A stretch of 30,023 nucleotides of DNA, taken from contig JAYMTA010000393.1 of assembly GCA_036897625.1 (NCBI GenBank), positions 1 to 30,023 of the forward strand. Direction: 5' to 3'. Position 1 is the stretch's first letter; the number at the start of each line of letters is the position of its first letter. This stretch comes from Pelargonium cotyledonis. Taxonomy: Eukaryota > Streptophyta > Magnoliopsida > Geraniales > Geraniaceae. The translations under genes and the position numbers were made by a program. Below, in pieces: positions 1-12,300 of this stretch. Below the pieces are notes generated by a model that had not been told where the DNA came from, made no database searches, and saw only the letters and a program-made list of their open reading frames with translations.

Positions 1-1314
1 CCCCCCCGGCGAAAAAAGCCCCCCTTTGATTGCCGCCGATCACAATAAGCGGCTCAATGCTCTTAATTCTTTAAATAATGAGAACTAACTAAAATTGCAT
101 TGAATTAGGCACAGGAAATAAATAATTCTTGATTGTCCATGGATGTTCAAATTTTGAGAGTTTTGAACAGAATATCTTCTATACTGTTAATTTTAGTTGA
201 TTTTATATACATAAAAAATATTTTTTATAAAGAAAAAACTTGTTATATAATAGAGGCTCACAAAAGGGCCCACAAGAAGGCCACCCAAGCAAAGATTGAA
301 AACATTTCCACCAAAATGAACATTATTAAAGAAAGGAAAATGAGAGGAAAATTCATGGGCCATATGGCCCTCTTTTGGCATTATTGGTAAAAATGATTTT
401 TCAAATTGGATAAGAGTAAAATATGATTGCTCTTTAATAGCCCACATTAGAAGCATATCATTTTGGACTTTGGAGGCCCATAGCAATCATTAGTTTTTTT
501 TTTTTTTAACAAATCATTAGTTTTTCATATATTTAAAACCAACACTAATTTTAGTTTTAATCAATGATTTTCCATTGATTATCACTCTTCACTAACAAGG
601 AAAGTAACCTACTTATTAAAATGAGGGAATCATGAGTTCATTTGGGAGTAAAATGATTGTACACATAAATTACACGGATAGAGGTGACAATTCGGGTCTC
701 GATTCAAGTTCAGATTGAAAAAGGTCTCAACCTAAACCTGGCTCATAAATGGTGTGGATTCATTTGAATTGCGAGTTTTAGGTCGGCACAGGCTCGTGAG
801 AGTTTGACCAATCCGATCCAAAACTCAAATTTTCGAGTTAAATTTCAAGTGTTCGCATATTCATGTCCAAATCACCAGCTATACTCATAGTAAAATGTAA
901 TTGTCATCTGTATCTGTCATAGTGTCATGACACATTACAAAACATCCCATAAAAGGTCAAAATGTAAGGGCAGTTATTATTTCATAACCAGACCATACAT
1001 TGAATCAAACAAAAACGAATATAGGAACTATGTAAAAAGGCATTATGAAACTGTCCAACTTTTTAACAACTTTGTTGAAATGAAAGAAAGTTTACAACGG
1101 TAAACAACACACTATCAATGACTCAATCCCTAAATTTCTACCAGTTTGATGCCGTAAGAATTATGCCAACTGATAACTATCATATGAGTAAAATACAGAT
1201 GAGGTAAAAAAGGAGTTGGTGACTGTAATGAAAAGATGTACGTATCTGGTAGCAGCAATCGATTCTTCCGGGTGTCTCTATCGGTACAAATTTGCAAAAT
1301 AAGGGACGGGAATG
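1..1314. other. Intergenic / 3' flank of the galactosyltransferase gene
   Basis: No coding region is supported here. Open frames are short and show no family resemblance. The stretch is AT-rich, with a poly-T run near 495-507 flanked by a short direct repeat (AATCATTAG at 485 and 512). A hAT-like repeat at 679-881 is listed separately. The part next to 1314 should hold the 3'UTR of the minus-strand galactosyltransferase gene. Confidence 0.6.
679..881. mobile_element. Candidate short hAT-like non-autonomous element (copy A)
   Basis: The left end reads TAGAGGTGACAATTCGG and the right end, reverse complemented, reads TAGCTGGTGATTTGG, so the termini form an imperfect inverted repeat. The interior is built of GGGTC/GACCC-rich words typical of a very common plant repeat type. 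Possible 8-bp flanking duplications are TACACGGA and TACTCATA, which match at 5 of 8 positions. It encodes nothing. The hAT assignment rests only on the TAG-type ends and 8-bp flank length, so it is tentative. Confidence 0.35.
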
Positions 1315-4300
1315 TTAATCATCAGTTTCCACGGTTGGGCTTTTCGAGCAGCTTTCCATTTGATGGAGTTCCAATAACTTCTTTTCGGGATTGCAAAGCC
1401 CTGCATAATGAGTTCATTGTTATTACACCACTTATACTATCACACGCAATTATAAGATGATGCTACATCTATCCCAAAATAAATGTTCTTTCTCTTGCAT
1501 TTTTGTCTCCCCAATTAGTGTTTCATATAATTTCATGACTAAGTAAGAGTAATCATTTGAAATTCCATGTTGTATGAGTGTTTTGAAATCTAGTAAATTT
1601 AAGTCGTATCCAAATCCAAATTCTTTGCGCATCCAAGTATTAGATCCAGGATTTCAAATCAAATCAAATCAAATTCTGTCCAAATTCCTTTCACATCTAG
1701 GATTTCAAATCAAATCCAAGAATCCAAACAGACCATAAATGGGGTCATTATGTTTCTCGCAGAATTTAAAAGGGAACCAAATCACTACTATGCACACATT
1801 CATTCTTAAAGCATCCAAGTATTAGATCCAGGATTTCAAATCAAATCAAATCAAATTCAGTCCAAATTCCTTTCACATCTAGGATTTCAAATCAAATCCA
1901 AGAATCCAAACAGACCATAAATGGGGTCATTATGTTTCTCGCAGAATTTAAAAGGGAACCAAATCACTACTATGCACACATTCATTCTTAAATATCAGTT
2001 GTTAATAATCTGCATCTGATTCAAGAACCTTTACATGAATAACAAGAAGTATCATCAACAGGCACATCATATTTACTATGCAATACTTGTTCTCTTTGTC
2101 AAATCCAAAGAGAACTAAGAAAGCTTTTATGTTGGTTTTCCAAATATAACTTAAGGATATAACAGATGACACAATATGTATAAGCTGAAGACCTCGTTAA
2201 TTTAGTTCCATTTTCGGTGAATTGGGAAGAGGAAACGAACCTGAACATTTGGGAATATCCCAGACTGCAATAGATGAAGGTGTACACTCTGGTTCACATA
2301 GTGCATGGTTGTTCTCATGGTTGACATTCATTGCGAGCATCCATGCACCAATAGTGACATCCTCATTGCTGAACAACCGGAAACTGAGCTTGCAAACAAA
2401 AAAGGAAAGAATTACTTGCAAAGACAGATGCCAAAAAGAATACCATCAACAAATTTTACACCATACAACTTGTGTTTACATATTTAACATGGAGGAAACA
2501 ATGAAGTGAAAGCTGAGAGAGCAAACTTGCCTGTTGTTTTTTAGTGCTACCAAACTTGCAACAACATCAGCTGAGAGAGCATATATTGGACCATAAGCAT
2601 GGAGAAAGTACTCCTTTCCAAGCATATAGGATAAGGGCTCATACCTGCATGAGATAATTACGAGCATGCTCAATTGACAACATACAGATTGGGTACCTAT
2701 TTATGGTGATCATTATACCAGTCCATGGTTTACATATACTTGAATAATACTGAATCATAAGCAGAGAGAAGAAAATCCACAGCAAAAACTATTCCATTCT
2801 CGGGCTAATATCAGTGTGAGAGCCTTTTGTCGTCATTACTAAACAAATACTATGTGATAATGCTCCCCTAAGATATGTGTCTAATTGTTCCTTTGAATAG
2901 AATAAATCTCCAATTTCCATAATAGATTTAGGTCACCTATAGAACTTTGATAACTGAAGAATTAGTCTCATCTCATCAAAAGAATTCAAAAACATATTAC
3001 TAAGGTAGTTTGCTTTACTTGGAACCTGTAACTTGATTTTGCATTTCCTCAAACTTCAGTACTTCACCAAGATTCAAAAGTAGCCTCGGTTTTATAGTAT
3101 GGATTATCCAGTATCTTCTTTTATGTATAACTGAAGGGAAATGGTAAACCTTACAAGAAAAAAGTGTTATTTCCTTCTAAACAATGAGGTATAACTAACA
3201 TATGAAGACTAACCATTTCAACTTTGGATCAGTGAATACTGGACCCTTTTTCATGCATCCTAGATAAGTCTGGGAGTGAGAACGTTCTTTGGCCAAGAGC
3301 AATGAAAGACGATCTGTAAATTGAAGAAACAAGAAAGTTATCTTTTATATGAAGCTGCATATGCATACAAACTCAGGAACAAAGCTAGTGAATATATTCA
3401 ATTTACAGAAGCTGTGTAACTTTGATGACCTGGCCTCAAGTATATGTCATCATCAGCTTTAACATAAAACTCGGCATCATAAAGTGCATAGACAGCCTTA
3501 AAGAAAGCCAATCTGCAAGAGAGACTAGATAAGTATTTGATGCATATTAGTGGCACAAAAGAATAATAGTGATTAACATCAGCACTAACGTTTTGTAAGG
3601 AAGCTTACTGTACTCCTCTTCAATATCTAAAAGCACGAAATCATCATACTCTGCAATCTCCTTTCTGAGCTCAGACATCTTTGAATTATCTTTTGTTTTA
3701 CCAATCATAAACCTGACTGTCAAACCAGTGGCTTCTTCCAAGCTGCAAACCAATATTCAATTCCAGACTCTTTCCAATAACTGTACAAAGGCAACTTAAC
3801 TAAAAGTTTAAATTGATAGTTGAAGATTTACGCTCTAATATGCTCCCTCACGGGCAAGCCCGTTATCGCTTTGCTCACATCTTCTTGTCTTATTTATAAT
3901 TTAATTTTTTTTAAATCAGGGTGGCGGCAGAACTTGAACTTGTGAGTTGTGACCTTTAGACGTACAGGGATTTGATACCATTTATAGAACAAGTTTAACT
4001 AAAAGTCAAAGATCCAATATTAACCTTATACTCTAACATTAACAGAGCGAGATTTTTCTACATTGAACCATAAAGTAACCAATTCCTATCTTATCTTAAC
4101 TTTCTCCTACATTGAGTCACGAAATCCCTGAACTTCAAGAACAATAAGACCAGGCTTTTAGCGAAGGGTCAGGCATGGCTAGCTGACATGTATAATTTCA
4201 AGATCTTAGAATGCTAATGGAAAAAGAGAATATATATATAATTCTACTCCACCAATCAAACAACCAAAAAAGCAAGAAGATTGTGTACTACATTCATATA

Positions 4301-5074
4301 TGGTCACATCGAACCCCAATACATGCATCATACATATTTAATTTGCAATGATCCATGATAAAGATCAGCTTGGAACTGTTCTAATTATTCTCTCCATCGG
4401 AAAAAGAAATTTTGCAGGGTTCCTCATTCATGAAATTCAGCATTTTCTCAAATTATCCACGAAAACGATCAGTTCGTTTAACTGTTCTAAGTTCTAACTC
4501 TTCCATTACTCAAATCATTGAATTTTGCAATTTTACTTGTCTAGAAAGTTCATAATTTTCCCAAATCATCCAAACCAAATCCAACTCCACAAACTGAAAC
4601 ACATCTGATCAAATTATGAAATCCAACATCTATTCACACAAATTACAAAACACATGCACATCGTAAAGTGTGAAACAACATTCGATCTACAGATTTAGTT
4701 GTTTATCCATAAAAGGCAAGAAAATCTAACCGTTGAAGACCCTGCGGATCGGAGGGCATCCAAGTCTGCCGCAGAGACCGCCGGCGACCAGCCGATCCAA
4801 ATCCAGTAAATACCCCCACAAATCCCATCACCTTGTGCCTCTTCCCATCCCCCTCCGTACCACCAGCAGCTCCGTCGCTACTTCTCTCCCAGACGACTCG
4901 CACAGATCTCGGCGGACGCGAGCAAGTCGAGACCGGCCGGAAAACAGAAACGAATCCGAAAATGGTTCCGGTGATCCCGAAGAGGAGGCAGACGAGGACG
5001 ACCAGGAGCGTCACTCGGGGATACGAGGAAGAGGGGTAGGGACGCGCGTGGAAGAACTTGGGAGACGAAGGCAT
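1315..5074 (-). CDS. B3GALT12/13/14-like: Beta-1,3-galactosyltransferase, GT31 family (B3GALT12/13/14 type), 7 exons, 340 aa
   Basis: Exons (complement): 4731-5074, 3590-3742, 3430-3512, 3214-3313, 2531-2644, 2241-2383, 1315-1400. They total 1023 nt and every phase closes, ending in TAA. The product is a predicted type II Golgi membrane enzyme that transfers galactose from UDP-galactose in beta-1,3 linkage to glycans. What is seen: a short cytosolic tail, a signal-anchor helix at about residues 21-45, [15 protein letters not shown] at the start of the catalytic domain, and the metal/UDP-binding DDD triad at 186-188 in [12 protein letters not shown]. Further on are [33 protein letters not shown] and the [12 protein letters not shown] block. 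The Cys-rich tail (IPKCSGLCNP...SCSKSP) matches this subclade. Length agrees with the Arabidopsis members (roughly 340 aa, from memory). The substrate within the subclade is not known from sequence. One intron has a GC donor. Confidence 0.9.
1629..1992. repeat. 182-bp tandem duplication, two near-identical copies, inside the last intron
   Basis: Copy 1 is 1629-1810 and copy 2 is 1811-1992. They abut directly and I find one difference, AAATTCTGTCC against AAATTCAGTCC. Each copy contains the word GGATTTCAAATCAAATC twice and a short AAATC microsatellite. The unit lies entirely in intron 6 of the galactosyltransferase gene (1401-2240), so the coding frame is untouched. The near identity points to a very recent duplication or an assembly artefact. 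Confidence 0.93.
2384..2530 (-). other. GC-AG intron (intron 5 of the galactosyltransferase gene)
   Basis: The donor reads AACAG|GCAAGT, a perfect match to the known consensus for GC donors. The acceptor reads AAGCTCAG|TTTCC. Joining them gives the residues [12 protein letters not shown], which has the same spacing as the remembered Arabidopsis NGSLRMFNNEDV. A GT-AG alternative (CAA|GTTTGC with CAAG|CTCAG) is also in frame but would insert three residues and uses a poor donor. The GC reading is preferred. Confidence 0.75.
3782..4038 (-). mobile_element. TRIM-type miniature LTR retrotransposon in intron 1 of the galactosyltransferase gene
   Basis: Read on the minus strand, the 5' LTR (3981-4038) starts TGTTAGAGTATAA. 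It is followed at 3980 by TGGTATCAAATCC, a primer-binding site complementary to initiator tRNA-Met (usual form TGGTATCAGAGC). The internal part is about 140 bp and ends in a polypurine tract, GTGAGGGAGCA (3840-3850). A diverged second LTR follows (3782-3840, TATTAGAGCGTAA...). Flanks are ATAAC (3777-3781) and TTAAC (4039-4043), 4 of 5 identical, as expected for an old 5-bp target-site duplication. It encodes no protein. Confidence 0.7.
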
Positions 5075-5300
5075 TGGCTCGCCGGAGAGAGAACAAAAAC
5101 CCTAGGAGGAGAGGTCTAGGGTTCCAGGAGCAGCCGGAGATTGGACGGACGAGTCGTGACTCATAGCAGTAGCAGAGTGTGAGAGAGAGAGGTGACTCAG
5201 TGAGTCAGAGAGCGAGTGGCGGGGAAGGGGTCGGCCAAAGGGCTGTTATGAGTGTAAAGCTTCCGTTATTGTCAGTTAGTTACTCAATATGGGCCTAATG
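5075..5300 (-). promoter_or_regulatory. 5'UTR and proximal promoter of the galactosyltransferase gene, with TGASTCA motifs
   Basis: This GC-richer stretch lies immediately upstream of the start codon at 5074. It contains a telo-box-like AAACCCTAGG (5097-5106) and three TGA(C/G)TCA heptamers at 5157-5163, 5193-5199 and 5201-5207. The last two are one base apart and, because each is nearly palindromic, form an extended dyad. TGASTCA is the known core of plant GCN4-type bZIP sites. A GA-rich run (5179-5190) lies between them. No clear TATA box was found. Function is inferred. Confidence 0.45.
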
Positions 5301-5456
5301 GTCTTAAGCCCATAGCCCATCACTGGGCTAGCAAATCCGAATCCGAGGGTATCCAAAATTCAATAAGATTTTTTTTATAAAATTAAGGGTCTGAACAAAT
5401 CTGAATTGACACTTCTATACCACATTGGTAATCACATTAATTTTTTGACTCTTGAG

Positions 5457-5665
5457 TAGAATTGTGCAAATATGGTTCGACCGAAAATACTGACCTACTC
5501 AAACCCACCTAAACCAATCGTATTCAACACGAACGTCCTTAAAAACTAATTTGTCAAACTCCATTTAATTAAAGTTGGTCCGGTCTAAGCTTTTATCTGA
5601 GTAAATACCGGTCCGTACTCCAAATCTTCGAATTTCGTCCCGAACCACCCTGTCGGACAACCCTA
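5457..5665. mobile_element. Candidate short hAT-like non-autonomous element (copy B)
   Basis: Ends read TAGAATTGTGCAAA and, reverse complemented from the right, TAGGGTTGTCCGAC. Flanking octamers CTCTTGAG and TTCGCGAG match at 5 of 8 positions. The interior is non-coding and rich in GGTC/GACC words, like copies A, C and D. The identification is tentative. Confidence 0.3.
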
Positions 5666-6342
5666 TTCGCGAGGCGCCTAGTTAGTCAAAGACTAAGAGC
5701 ACAGGAGCTTTGTTGGTAGTCAACTCATTAAATTATTGTAATACAAAGTCTAGTTACTTTTGAACAGCAGTTGAAGAATGTTTAGCTATAGCTCAGGAGT
5801 CTATAAACATAAAAGTTTTGTTTTGTCCAGCGATCTGTGAACAAAGTTGTCCATCTTCTTGTGTAAGCTCCCGTGTTTTGAACCAGGCACAAAAGTTGTC
5901 CATATTCTTGTTACGCTCTCGTGTTTTGAGTCGGGCGCAAAAGTTTAGGACGGTATGAATCCACCTTACTACCTTTCAATAATATATGAATTCGGCTCTA
6001 ATGTCACATCAAACAATAGTTCATCAAAACTCGTCTTTATATACCAATTTGGTACATTCACAGAAACTTGTCACTTTCAAGTAATTATCATGAGGTCCCT
6101 GTGCAGCTACAACAAAAATGTGGATTGCAAGACAAGTAAGCTCAAAACTAACTGATTCAGACATTTCTCCAAACCAGTACCAATGACCTAAACAAAAAAT
6201 TAATGTTAATAACAAAACTATCAAAGGTCTTATTTGTTAGACCATTTCCTGCATTTCTTTTTTTTCTGAACCTCTCTTTCATCTCTGCAATTTGTAACAA
6301 ATTTTTTACTTATTAAGCTATAACAATGTTTTAATTTTATTT
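5666..6342. other. Intergenic spacer between the galactosyltransferase promoter and the IDM1-type gene 3' end
   Basis: No supported gene. It contains one short tandem repeat, given separately. The end next to 6342 should hold the 3'UTR of the minus-strand IDM1-type gene. Open frames at 5955-6224 have no recognisable family and overlap on both strands. Confidence 0.55.
5843..5938. repeat. Diverged direct tandem repeat, about 48 bp x 2
   Basis: AAAGTTGTCCATCTTCTTGT at 5843 recurs at 5892 as AAAGTTGTCCATATTCTTGT. The shared word CGTGTTTTGA follows in each, then CAGGCAC or CGGGCGC. A third partial start (AAAGTTT) occurs at about 5940. Confidence 0.7.
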
Positions 6343-9300
6343 CTACATCAGTTTCTGTTCATCCGAAGATGGTTCTATCTCATCACATGCATTTGGGGAT
6401 TCAACATACGGAACCATTTCATTAGCACTAATGTTTTGATCCGAGATCTGTACAGATTCGCTGAGCGGTTCTTCTTGGGGAGTTGTGTTCACCTTGGCGG
6501 ATTCATCTGCTGCTTGTACGGGCAAAGCATCTTCCGGACCTGCGTCAGCCAAAAGAACGAAATAAGTTCACGGGTTAATCTCTCTCTGCAACTCTTGGCC
6601 TGCTGAAAATTTTGAATATAGTCCATAAAATTGGTTATCGATTGGTTTTAATGAAACCCCCCTGCACATTTCAGAGCCTATGGTTTTCCTCGCCTAACGA
6701 AACTGACCAATACAGATTTTTTTTCTTAAAATCAATTGAAGCCATCATCACATTTTTCTTCACTATAAGATACTCCCGTAAAGTTGCACAAAATTACGGT
6801 TTTTTCCTTGCATTTTTCAGTCTGGATGGCTTGATTGAAAATTTTAGGTCAAAAAAGGGCAAAAATGTCATTTCACGGGTTTATAACTGTTCTCAACCCA
6901 TTTTTGGGTGTAAACCATACTTTCTTGCTAGTCCAGGGTGATAACATAAGTAAATAAATAAACTGAGTAAAACTTTTACTTTTGAACAGTTCAGAGGATG
7001 CATAGAAGATTTAACCCTAAGTTCACTAAAGCTAATAAAATGTAAGAAAAAATTGCGGAATCGGGTTTATAAAAAGGTGGAGATGCTCACCTGGTTTTTT
7101 CTCTGTGTTTTGGTTTGAATGTAACAGTTTCTTGAGCAATATTGTTCCCGGAAAAACCATCAAGTTAATTTTCTTTAAACTCTCCTCCTCAGCAGGTTCA
7201 ATGGGTACAAAGCCAAAACCTTCTGTCCATGTATCCACTAAACTTGGAATCGCCGATATGACAATCTTTTCCACTTTCAAGGATGTTAGCATCTGGAGCC
7301 ATCATGAAGACAAGCAAGTGGCTAAGTGAGGCCAAAATACATGGAACTGTAAGTAAAAATATAAAATAAAATGCCCCTATGCACCATGAGTAGTCTGCCT
7401 CAGTGGTTCATACTTAGTACATCAATTGTAGATAAAAGCAATGTTATTTGAATTGGGCCCACCAGCTAGACCTGTTTTGCCGGGACCCAGCTGGAGGACT
7501 GGTATGGTTCTCTTTCGTGAACTGGATGTGGTCAAACCTGGTGTAATTGAATATTTATATATGTGGTAGGGCTAGCAATATGGCTGGTGACTCCACAAAT
7601 TGAACCAGGTTTGGGATTAACTCAATCATGTTTGAGTTGAACCCACTTCACCCGCTTAAGCTGCTTAAATAAATGGGTTACGCAACCCATTTAAGGAAAA
7701 AATGGCAATTCATAAACATGTCGAGTCAATAATAACCCGTATAAAATTATGAGGGTCAAATATGTTGGGTACGGTCAATTTGAACCCATTTATTTGAATA
7801 TATTGGGTTGTGTCGTTTTGAACCCAATTATTTAAAACCGTCGAGTGTGTCGTGTCAACCCACTCATGGGATGTATTTAATATCAGGTCGTGTTGGGGTT
7901 GACCCATTTAACATAATACTAAACTTCCAACATGTCCCATGAGCATGAATTGTCATCCCTAACTAGAAATCTAGAACAAAGCCGAAAGGGTATACCTCTT
8001 CAATCTCGGTTATAAGGCGACGGCACATTCCCTGGCGGCGGTACTTACTGCAAGTTGCGATAAGGGGCATCTCGGCTACAGTTGTACCGTGCACCCTGCA
8101 ACAGACAAAGGTTCAAAGACAAGATATGTATACTGAGAGAGTAGACTCGAAAGAAAACAAACACGGATCAGGACATGGAAGCAACTGGAAATTCTCCATT
8201 TGACTAAATATGTCACAAGGTTGAAAATATTTCAAAAGGTTAGCCTTACTTTTTTAGTACGAATGAGAAAAGGTGCATTGGAGTATGAATTACACACCAC
8301 AAAAGATTTATAACTAGAAACAGAAACAAAGTAACATGCAATGAAACGTAAAAGCTAAATTCAGTTCACTTTTTGACTTTTTCCATTTTAGAGCACCCAA
8401 GAAACAAAATTATATCACCAAAATACTTTGTATTTAAAATTTCACCACTTCAATATCGCAAGAGAATATCTAAGAAACAAAAACTTGGTAAGATAATTTC
8501 ACAAAACCTACCACATACAACCAAGTATTTTTGAGTTACCTGATGGATGCCACCGAGATCACCACATCATCTTTCTCCAAAACTGCTGAATAAAAGCCAT
8601 GAAAATTGAGGCGTGCAAATTCAGACCTGAACAATTGATCAAATAGAATATGTATAGTTCAGATGTTTTTACTAAACCAAACTACTGATAACAGGACAGA
8701 ATGAGAGAACATCAATGACTAGTTCACTAGCTCGTTGTTCTAGCCCTGAACATTGAAGCTTGATTGAGCCTCGCACCTTGGCTCGGGAAGGCCCTAGTTT
8801 TGAATCTTTCCTTCTTTTTCTTTTTGTATCTTATATTTAACCCTAATTTCAATCAAATAGCCCCAGCTCAAATTTTTTGAGGCTCAGCCATACGCTTTGC
8901 TTCTAGGCACACACGCCTCATGAACATTTGAAAACAGTGGAACTCAATATTTCAATTCCTAGAAAATTTGTTGCGAAGAATTTAAAACCAACATAGTACT
9001 TCAAAACAGAATGAAAAGCGGTAGACGAGGATAGAGAAGTTAAAATTAGTGAGGTACTTACCCCCAGTTGTACAAAACTTGGGGTATCATGTCAATCCCA
9101 GTTCTTGGATCCACCATGGACACAAAGCACTCCTCCATGATAGTAAGAGCAACAGCAAGTTTCGAATTGCATTCTGCTTTCAAGGCAAACCTTTGGGCAG
9201 AAAGGACCTTTTGGTCATCATGGATGCATCTGAGAAGTGTCCATGAAAAGCCATCAGCAATACAATTAGCAATCCCAACCTGAGAACGAAGGCCTGCGTA

Positions 9301-12300
9301 AACCTGCACCAATAGACCAGTAGAACAAAACATAACAAGATGAAAAAATAGCACAGAGCCAATATCATAATTCATGGTTTTGAGAACGCAGAAGAAATTT
9401 AACCACATGGCATGACATCATTAGGGAACTTCACATCCATTTGATGTGGGACTACCGAAACACTCCTTCTCACATGCGAGCCGAACAACACTAGAAGCCT
9501 ATTATATGTGAACTAACATAAATAGGGTTGACAACACAACATATATGATTTGAACACTCAATTGAGTAGGTTTGCTCAGCTCTCATAATAATAAAATAAA
9601 TAAATAAATAAAAGAAAAAAGAGAAAGCAGATCTGTATCGTACTATTGATACATTTTACGAAGCCATTAGACCACTAGCATTAGGAAACCACTCAAGAAG
9701 CTCGGCAGATGCCAAGCTTCCCACTTTGACCTTAGCTTCTTCTTTGGCCTATCCCTCTAAGCATAGGTCTTTCGAGATTTTATGGATCTTTGCTCTAATT
9801 TTTAGCCTCTTATTCCTTGTATGATGGATGAAAATTAAATCAGGAAAAAGTAAGACATCTAAATATCTAATCATTTGCTAAATCCAATAGATTCTTAAGG
9901 CAGAACTTGAGAATTTAAGAAGTTTGATACAGTGCTAAAGTTACCTCTTGGCAATTTGCACCACAAAACCAAGAATCAAACACCGCTCCATGTACATTAT
10001 TTTCTTTTCGGCATGACTTATGATCTGTTCACAAATATTTATACAGTCAGCTAAATAAAATTTGAGAAACACAAGAAAATGACATGATAAATCAGAAATA
10101 TTAAGTTACTGAAAAAACATTAATCAAACAAACTTGAAAGACCAAGGCATGATGGGCCAAGCGGTTGATACGCTTTGGATTTCCTTTGAGGTCTCAGGTT
10201 CGAGCCTCCTTGCCGACAGTATGGGGAGGGATTTATGGGTTTAAGGGAACTAACAACTAACAGGGTGACGCCCCTCACGGGGGGTGAGAAACACTGGCCT
10301 GCTAAGCAGGCCTGCTGTCCCGCGCTTATCAAAAAAAAAAAAAAAAACTTGAAAGAATGCACAAAGATATTCTTGATAGGTCTTCACAAAATTAAATTTG
10401 AAGAATCAATTGTTAACTATTTACAGCTCCATTAAGCATGCATATATAAAACAAAATTGCACAAACATAAAATTTATGGAGTACAAGGTTAATAAAAATT
10501 GGAAGGCAATATTTCTAGAAACAAGTCTAAGTTGATGATAAGAAGTAACCAAAACTTCAGGCTGAGAGCAGTGCTAATTTCAAATAACCCAAAGAAGTTT
10601 CACGAACAAATATGCTAAGCTAACATTTGAACTAGATATTCAATACAATACAACACATCACAGAATTAAGACAACATGATAATCAGCAAATAATAGAGAA
10701 AATAATTTATCTAGAACAAGTTGCTGCTGAATACCCACCTTCTCATTGAACAGAAAACTCAAGCAATCAAGAAAAAAATAATAAATCTATAGATAGGTGG
10801 GAACATACATTTATGTTCGCACTGTGAACAAATTAATGCATCTGAAGAACTTGAGACCTCCTTATCATTTACCAAATCCCCACATATCCGACAAGTGCAG
10901 TTCAGACAATACCAACTGCCTTCAGGAAGCTCCTGTTGTTATAGACAATAAACAAATAACAGAAAGAAAATGTTAATTTGTCGCACCAGAAACTACAATG
11001 TTCTTCAACTTGGTGGCATAACTAAATGCTACGTATAAAGAGTCGAGAAGACATATATGCACAAGTCAATATGAGGGATACAAAGCATTGCTATCAATTA
11101 TGAAGTACTATCAAACCCAAATATATAAAGTCAAATCAGGGTAGCCGAATACATAAAGTCAAAAGTATCAAATATATTGAAGGAAGGCAAATACAGTATA
11201 TCACTATACCAGTTTAAGAAAGTTATTGCCCCAAGTATACATTTTTTCTGTTCATATCATGAAAAAACTAAATGAAGGAGAAATTACAAGACATGATAAC
11301 AGGCTAATTACTAATTACTTAAGGACTGAGGTAACATTTAAATTTGCAACTTAATACCCTTACAATCCAGCTGCCCACAAGACACATGAAAACTGTGAGA
11401 GGAAATGGAAGTTGTGGTAGTATAGGATGATATGGACACATGTAGCATATACAATAGAAGAAGCAAAATTTCTACTCATTTGCAAATAATCAGTCAAATC
11501 TGTTACAAGGTATTAAAATTCTTGTACAAGATGCTCCTAATTTAGTTCTAAGGTTCTGTGAAGGCAATAGCCCAAAATATATACATGCCCCAAATCATAT
11601 GGTGAGGAACATGATTTTTCAACGTTAGCAACCATTACACGACTTTTGTTCTCAAATTCAAAGCACATGAAGTACAAGACATTTACCAGAAACATACTTT
11701 CTGCCTAGTATCCCAAATATGTACCTAAATCAAAGTGGATTACAAATATTTCCCAAACTTGGCACAATTAAGGACATTATATAAGTAAAATGGACAAGGT
11801 CATAATATATTAGCATTGCTTAAAGAAACAGAAAGAAAGACAAAAAGGCAGGATAGGAATTAGAACGGACAAATATTTTAAAACTAGCAGAGAGAACAAA
11901 CCTCTGCAGACAGGCAAGCCTGATGGAAAGTAGAGGGGCAATTATCACAACATATCAGCTCACCCACATCGCCACACAGTCCACATGAGTCGTCATTTTG
12001 ATCATCATCGTCAGCTCTCACTATTTGAGGCCCACTTTTCCTTGTCTTGTACTCCTCTGACCAAGCTTGCAGCAGACACAATGTAAAGGGCTTACCAGAT
12101 TTCATGAAAAGATTCAAGCATGGCCTGTTCAGCTTGAACCCAGCATGGATTTTGAATTCGGAAACTGAAAGTGACATATTGCAGCACTTACAAATGATGC
12201 CATCCCTGCTAACCAGGCCATCTTTAACAACAGACTCATCCTTCGGATTCCGGTACACAATAACGTCATTCAGAGCTATGACACCAGTATCAATCAACCA

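Noticed and set aside
485-525. Short direct repeat around a poly-T run, like an antisense retroposon with target duplication
   Set aside because: There is no room for an inserted body between the repeats, so simple slippage explains it.
4733-5119. Plus-strand open frame of 128 codons opposite the first galactosyltransferase exon
   Set aside because: It is the antisense shadow of a GC-rich coding exon and its protein is Arg/Ser low complexity with no family resemblance.
6612-6941. 109-codon plus-strand frame in the last intron of the IDM1-type gene
   Set aside because: It is AT-rich, has no domain, and lies wholly inside a well-defined intron (6540-7090).
7105-7329. Plus-strand frame over the exon 7091-7292 of the IDM1-type gene
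   Set aside because: It is antisense to a GNAT exon that closes in phase with its neighbours.
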